Positions 5,849 to 7,407 of a stretch of DNA of 7,407 nt are shown here, one piece after another. Position numbers and translations under genes: made by a program. Source of the stretch: Fimbriimonadia bacterium. Lineage in GTDB: Bacteria; Armatimonadota; Fimbriimonadia; Fimbriimonadales; Fimbriimonadaceae. Positions within the stretch are counted from its first letter, which is position 1, and each line of letters starts with the position of its first letter. The notes under the pieces were generated by a model. That model saw only the letters and a program-made list of their open reading frames with translations, had not been told where the DNA came from and searched no databases. The stretch covers positions 1 through 7,407 of the forward strand of contig JALGXY010000422.1 in NCBI GenBank assembly GCA_029824495.1, in the 5' to 3' direction.

Positions 5849-7381
5849 ATGACCAAACGAGTCTATCTGTTTAGAGAAGGAAACGCGACTATGCGAGACC
5901 TCCTCGGCGGCAAAGGTGCGAACCTTGCCGAAATGTCCAAAATCGGACTACCTGTCCCCCCCGGCCTGACGGTCACCACTGAAGTCTGCACCGAATACTA
6001 CGAAGGCGGCGAAAAGCTGCCTGCAGAACTGATGGCTGAAGTCAAAGCCGCCATCGCAGATGTCGAAAAAGATCTCGGCAAAAAATTCGGCGACCCGAAC
6101 AATGCGCTTCTTCTCTCCGTCCGGTCCGGCTCCAAATTCTCGATGCCCGGAATGATGGACACGATCCTCAACCTCGGCCTCAACGCCGAAGTGCTGACCG
6201 GCCTCGAAAAATCGAGCGGAAACTCACGATTTGTCTGGGACTCCAACCGACGCTTTATCATGATGTTCAGCGACGTCGTCCTCGGCGTCAGCAAGCACAA
6301 GTTTGAAGAGCTCTTTGGAGAGCTGAAAAAGCGAAAGGGCGTCACCCAGGACACAGACCTGACTGCCGAAGATCTGAAAGAAGCATCCAACGAATTCCTC
6401 GCTCTCGTTCAGAAAGAGCGCGGCGTGGGCTTCCCTTCTGATCCGTGGGAGCAGCTGGAGCTGGCCATCGAAGCCGTCTTCCAGAGCTGGAACACCGATC
6501 GAGCCAAGGTCTACCGAAAGAAAGAGAGAATTCCGGACGAGATCGGCACAGCGGTCAACATCCAGGCGATGGTCTACGGAAACCTCGGCGACGACTGCGG
6601 CACAGGTGTTGCTTTCACCCGAGACCCCTCCACCGGCGAAAACCTTCTTTATGGCGAGTACCTGATGAACGCGCAGGGCGAAGACGTTGTTGCCGGCGTG
6701 CGAACTCCGGTTCCGATCTTCCAGCTCGAAAGGCAGAACAAGGCTGTCTACGACGAATTCACAGCTGTCTGCGACAAGCTGGAAGGCCACTACAAGGACA
6801 TGCAGGATCTCGAATTCACCATCGAGAAAGGCCGCCTGTTCATGCTGCAGTGCCGATCAGGCAAGCGAACCGGCCCGGCAGCCGTCAACCTCGCAGTCGA
6901 CATGGTCGAAGAGGGCTTGATCACCAAAGAAGAGGCGATCAGCCGAGTAGAAGCGGCCCACCTCGACCAGCTCCTGCACCCGCGCATCGACTCGGACTAC
7001 ATCGTCGAGAATCAGATCAAGCCGGTTACGGTCGGCCTGGCGGCATCTCCCGGTGCAGCAGTCGGCAAAGCGGTGTTCGATTCTGATACAGCTCAGCGCC
7101 TGGCAAACGCAGGTGAAAAGGTTCTTCTCGTTCGTGAAGAGACCAACCCCGACGACGTCCACGGCATGCTGGCGGCTCAGGGAATCCTGACCGCACGCGG
7201 CGGCAAGACCTCCCACGCAGCAGTTGTGGCCCGCGGCTTCGGCATCCCCTGTGTTGCTGGCTGCGAATCGATCGAAGTCGACTACTCGACTCGATCCTTT
7301 CCAACTCATCCGGCGGAATTCCGACACCGCTGTCGCGTATTTCGATCAAGATCGCGCCAGAGCTGTCGCATTCAGCGGTGA
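5849..7381 (+). CDS. ppdK: pyruvate, phosphate dikinase, N-terminal part; 3' end lost at a junction
   Basis: PPDK interconverts ATP, phosphate and pyruvate with AMP, pyrophosphate and PEP in the cytosol, linking glycolysis and gluconeogenesis. The N-terminus (VYLFREGNATMRDLLGGKGA, from residue 5) is canonical, and CGGAG lies 5 bases before the ATG. The ATP-grasp region shows LLSVRSGSKFSMPGMMDTIL (88-107), FTRDPSTGENLLYGEYLMNA (256-275), QGEDVVAGVRTP (276-287) and MLQCRSGKRTG (332-342; threonine is commoner than this cysteine). The swivelling domain carries the phospho-accepting H456 in ARGGKTSHAAVVARG. Full enzymes are about 870-900 residues. Here PPDK identity ends near F484 (7300), and the frame then runs through unrelated, arginine-rich residues to a stop at 7381. 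The whole PEP/pyruvate-binding barrel is missing, so this open frame could not encode an active enzyme. An assembly chimera is more likely than a true pseudogene. Confidence 0.9.
   Translation: MTKRVYLFREGNATMRDLLGGKGANLAEMSKIGLPVPPGLTVTTEVCTEYYEGGEKLPAELMAEVKAAIADVEKDLGKKFGDPNNALLLSVRSGSKFSMPGMMDTILNLGLNAEVLTGLEKSSGNSRFVWDSNRRFIMMFSDVVLGVSKHKFEELFGELKKRKGVTQDTDLTAEDLKEASNEFLALVQKERGVGFPSDPWEQLELAIEAVFQSWNTDRAKVYRKKERIPDEIGTAVNIQAMVYGNLGDDCGTGVAFTRDPSTGENLLYGEYLMNAQGEDVVAGVRTPVPIFQLERQNKAVYDEFTAVCDKLEGHYKDMQDLEFTIEKGRLFMLQCRSGKRTGPAAVNLAVDMVEEGLITKEEAISRVEAAHLDQLLHPRIDSDYIVENQIKPVTVGLAASPGAAVGKAVFDSDTAQRLANAGEKVLLVREETNPDDVHGMLAAQGILTARGGKTSHAAVVARGFGIPCVAGCESIEVDYSTRSFPTHPAEFRHRCRVFRSRSRQSCRIQR
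7270..7296. repeat. imperfect palindrome at the ppdK break
   Basis: GATCGAAGTCGA (7270-7281) and TCGACTCGATC (7286-7296) are inverted copies differing by one extra A, with a 4-base spacer CTAC. The repeat overlaps the point where ppdK homology ends and the histidine-kinase fragment begins. The arms are rich in GATC and TCGA, so chance is possible. Confidence 0.6.
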
Positions 7382-7406
7382 TATCAATATGACCATCCGG
7401 GTCGGT
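7293..7406 (-). CDS. sensor histidine kinase fragment (HATPase domain), partial at both ends
   Basis: The minus strand from the window edge encodes 38 residues that match a GHKL/HATPase_c core. TDPDGHIDITAE is the stretch just after the N-box. ILIEIRDSGVGIPPDELERI contains the G1 box D-x-G-x-G (DSGVG) and the usual IPPDELERI continuation. Family members next read F-x-P-F. Here the isoleucine is followed by ESSSRLRSIRS, which is simply antisense ppdK, so homology stops at 7293. The upstream part (sensor, dimerisation helix with the phospho-accepting His, N-box) lies beyond the window. The domain would bind ATP to phosphorylate a response regulator partner, but G2 and later motifs are absent here. 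The short length limits this to a domain call; hybrid kinase or phytochrome-like types cannot be told apart. Confidence 0.8.
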
Positions 7407-7407
7407 G

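Noticed and set aside
5637..5852. 71-residue plus-strand open frame overlapping the ppdK start by 4 bases
   Set aside because: It needs a TTG start, has no Shine-Dalgarno, has no recognisable domain and runs straight through the terminator hairpin and its T-run. It is best seen as chance reading of the leader.
6224..6790. 188-residue minus-strand open frame inside ppdK
   Set aside because: It is antisense to a clearly coding and conserved PPDK segment. Long antisense frames are common in genes of this codon bias, and it matches no family I know.
7301..7381. The 3' tail of the ppdK reading frame as a novel C-terminal extension
   Set aside because: The minus strand of the same bases encodes a well-conserved histidine-kinase motif, so the arginine-rich plus-strand reading is an antisense shadow past the junction.

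Overview
The window is ordinary-looking bacterial chromosome of moderate GC, densely packed with housekeeping genes. It has no mobile element, CRISPR array, tRNA or rRNA that I can recognise. The organism is not certain. A cysteine-free L31, a soluble anti-sigma-like partner for an ECF sigma factor, and dnaN sitting away from dnaA would suit a deep-branching phylum. Armatimonadota (Fimbriimonas-like) is my best guess from general sequence feel, at low confidence.

Layout, left to right. On the plus strand (85-2037) lie an ECF sigma factor, a 94-residue protein overlapping it by 4 bases that looks like a zinc-less anti-sigma factor, and dnaN (beta sliding clamp). A strong symmetric terminator (2051-2089) closes this group and also serves the converging genes. 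On the minus strand (5221 down to 2106) lies a likely operon of three genes: a Cys/Met-metabolism PLP enzyme resembling methionine gamma-lyase, a four-helix membrane protein of unknown function, and glyA (serine hydroxymethyltransferase). Upstream of it, also on the minus strand, is rpmE (ribosomal protein L31) with its own promoter, a good Shine-Dalgarno and a terminator. Diverging from rpmE on the plus strand is ppdK (pyruvate, phosphate dikinase), behind a leader of about 200 bases that contains an intrinsic terminator with no gene in front of it.

The right edge is abnormal. ppdK identity stops at about 7300, just after the swivelling phosphohistidine domain. The PEP/pyruvate-binding C-terminal half is missing. 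From 7406 down to 7293 the minus strand encodes an unmistakable piece of a histidine-kinase ATPase domain, which is itself cut off at the junction. Two unrelated genes broken at the same point in opposite orientation mean either a real rearrangement or, more likely, a chimeric assembly or amplification product.

Functionally the window combines transcriptional control (sigma and anti-sigma), replication (clamp), one-carbon and sulfur amino-acid metabolism (glyA and the PLP enzyme), translation (L31) and the pyruvate/PEP node (ppdK). I see no convincing new multi-gene system. The most informative points are the broken right end, the ppdK leader and the zinc-less anti-sigma candidate next to dnaN.
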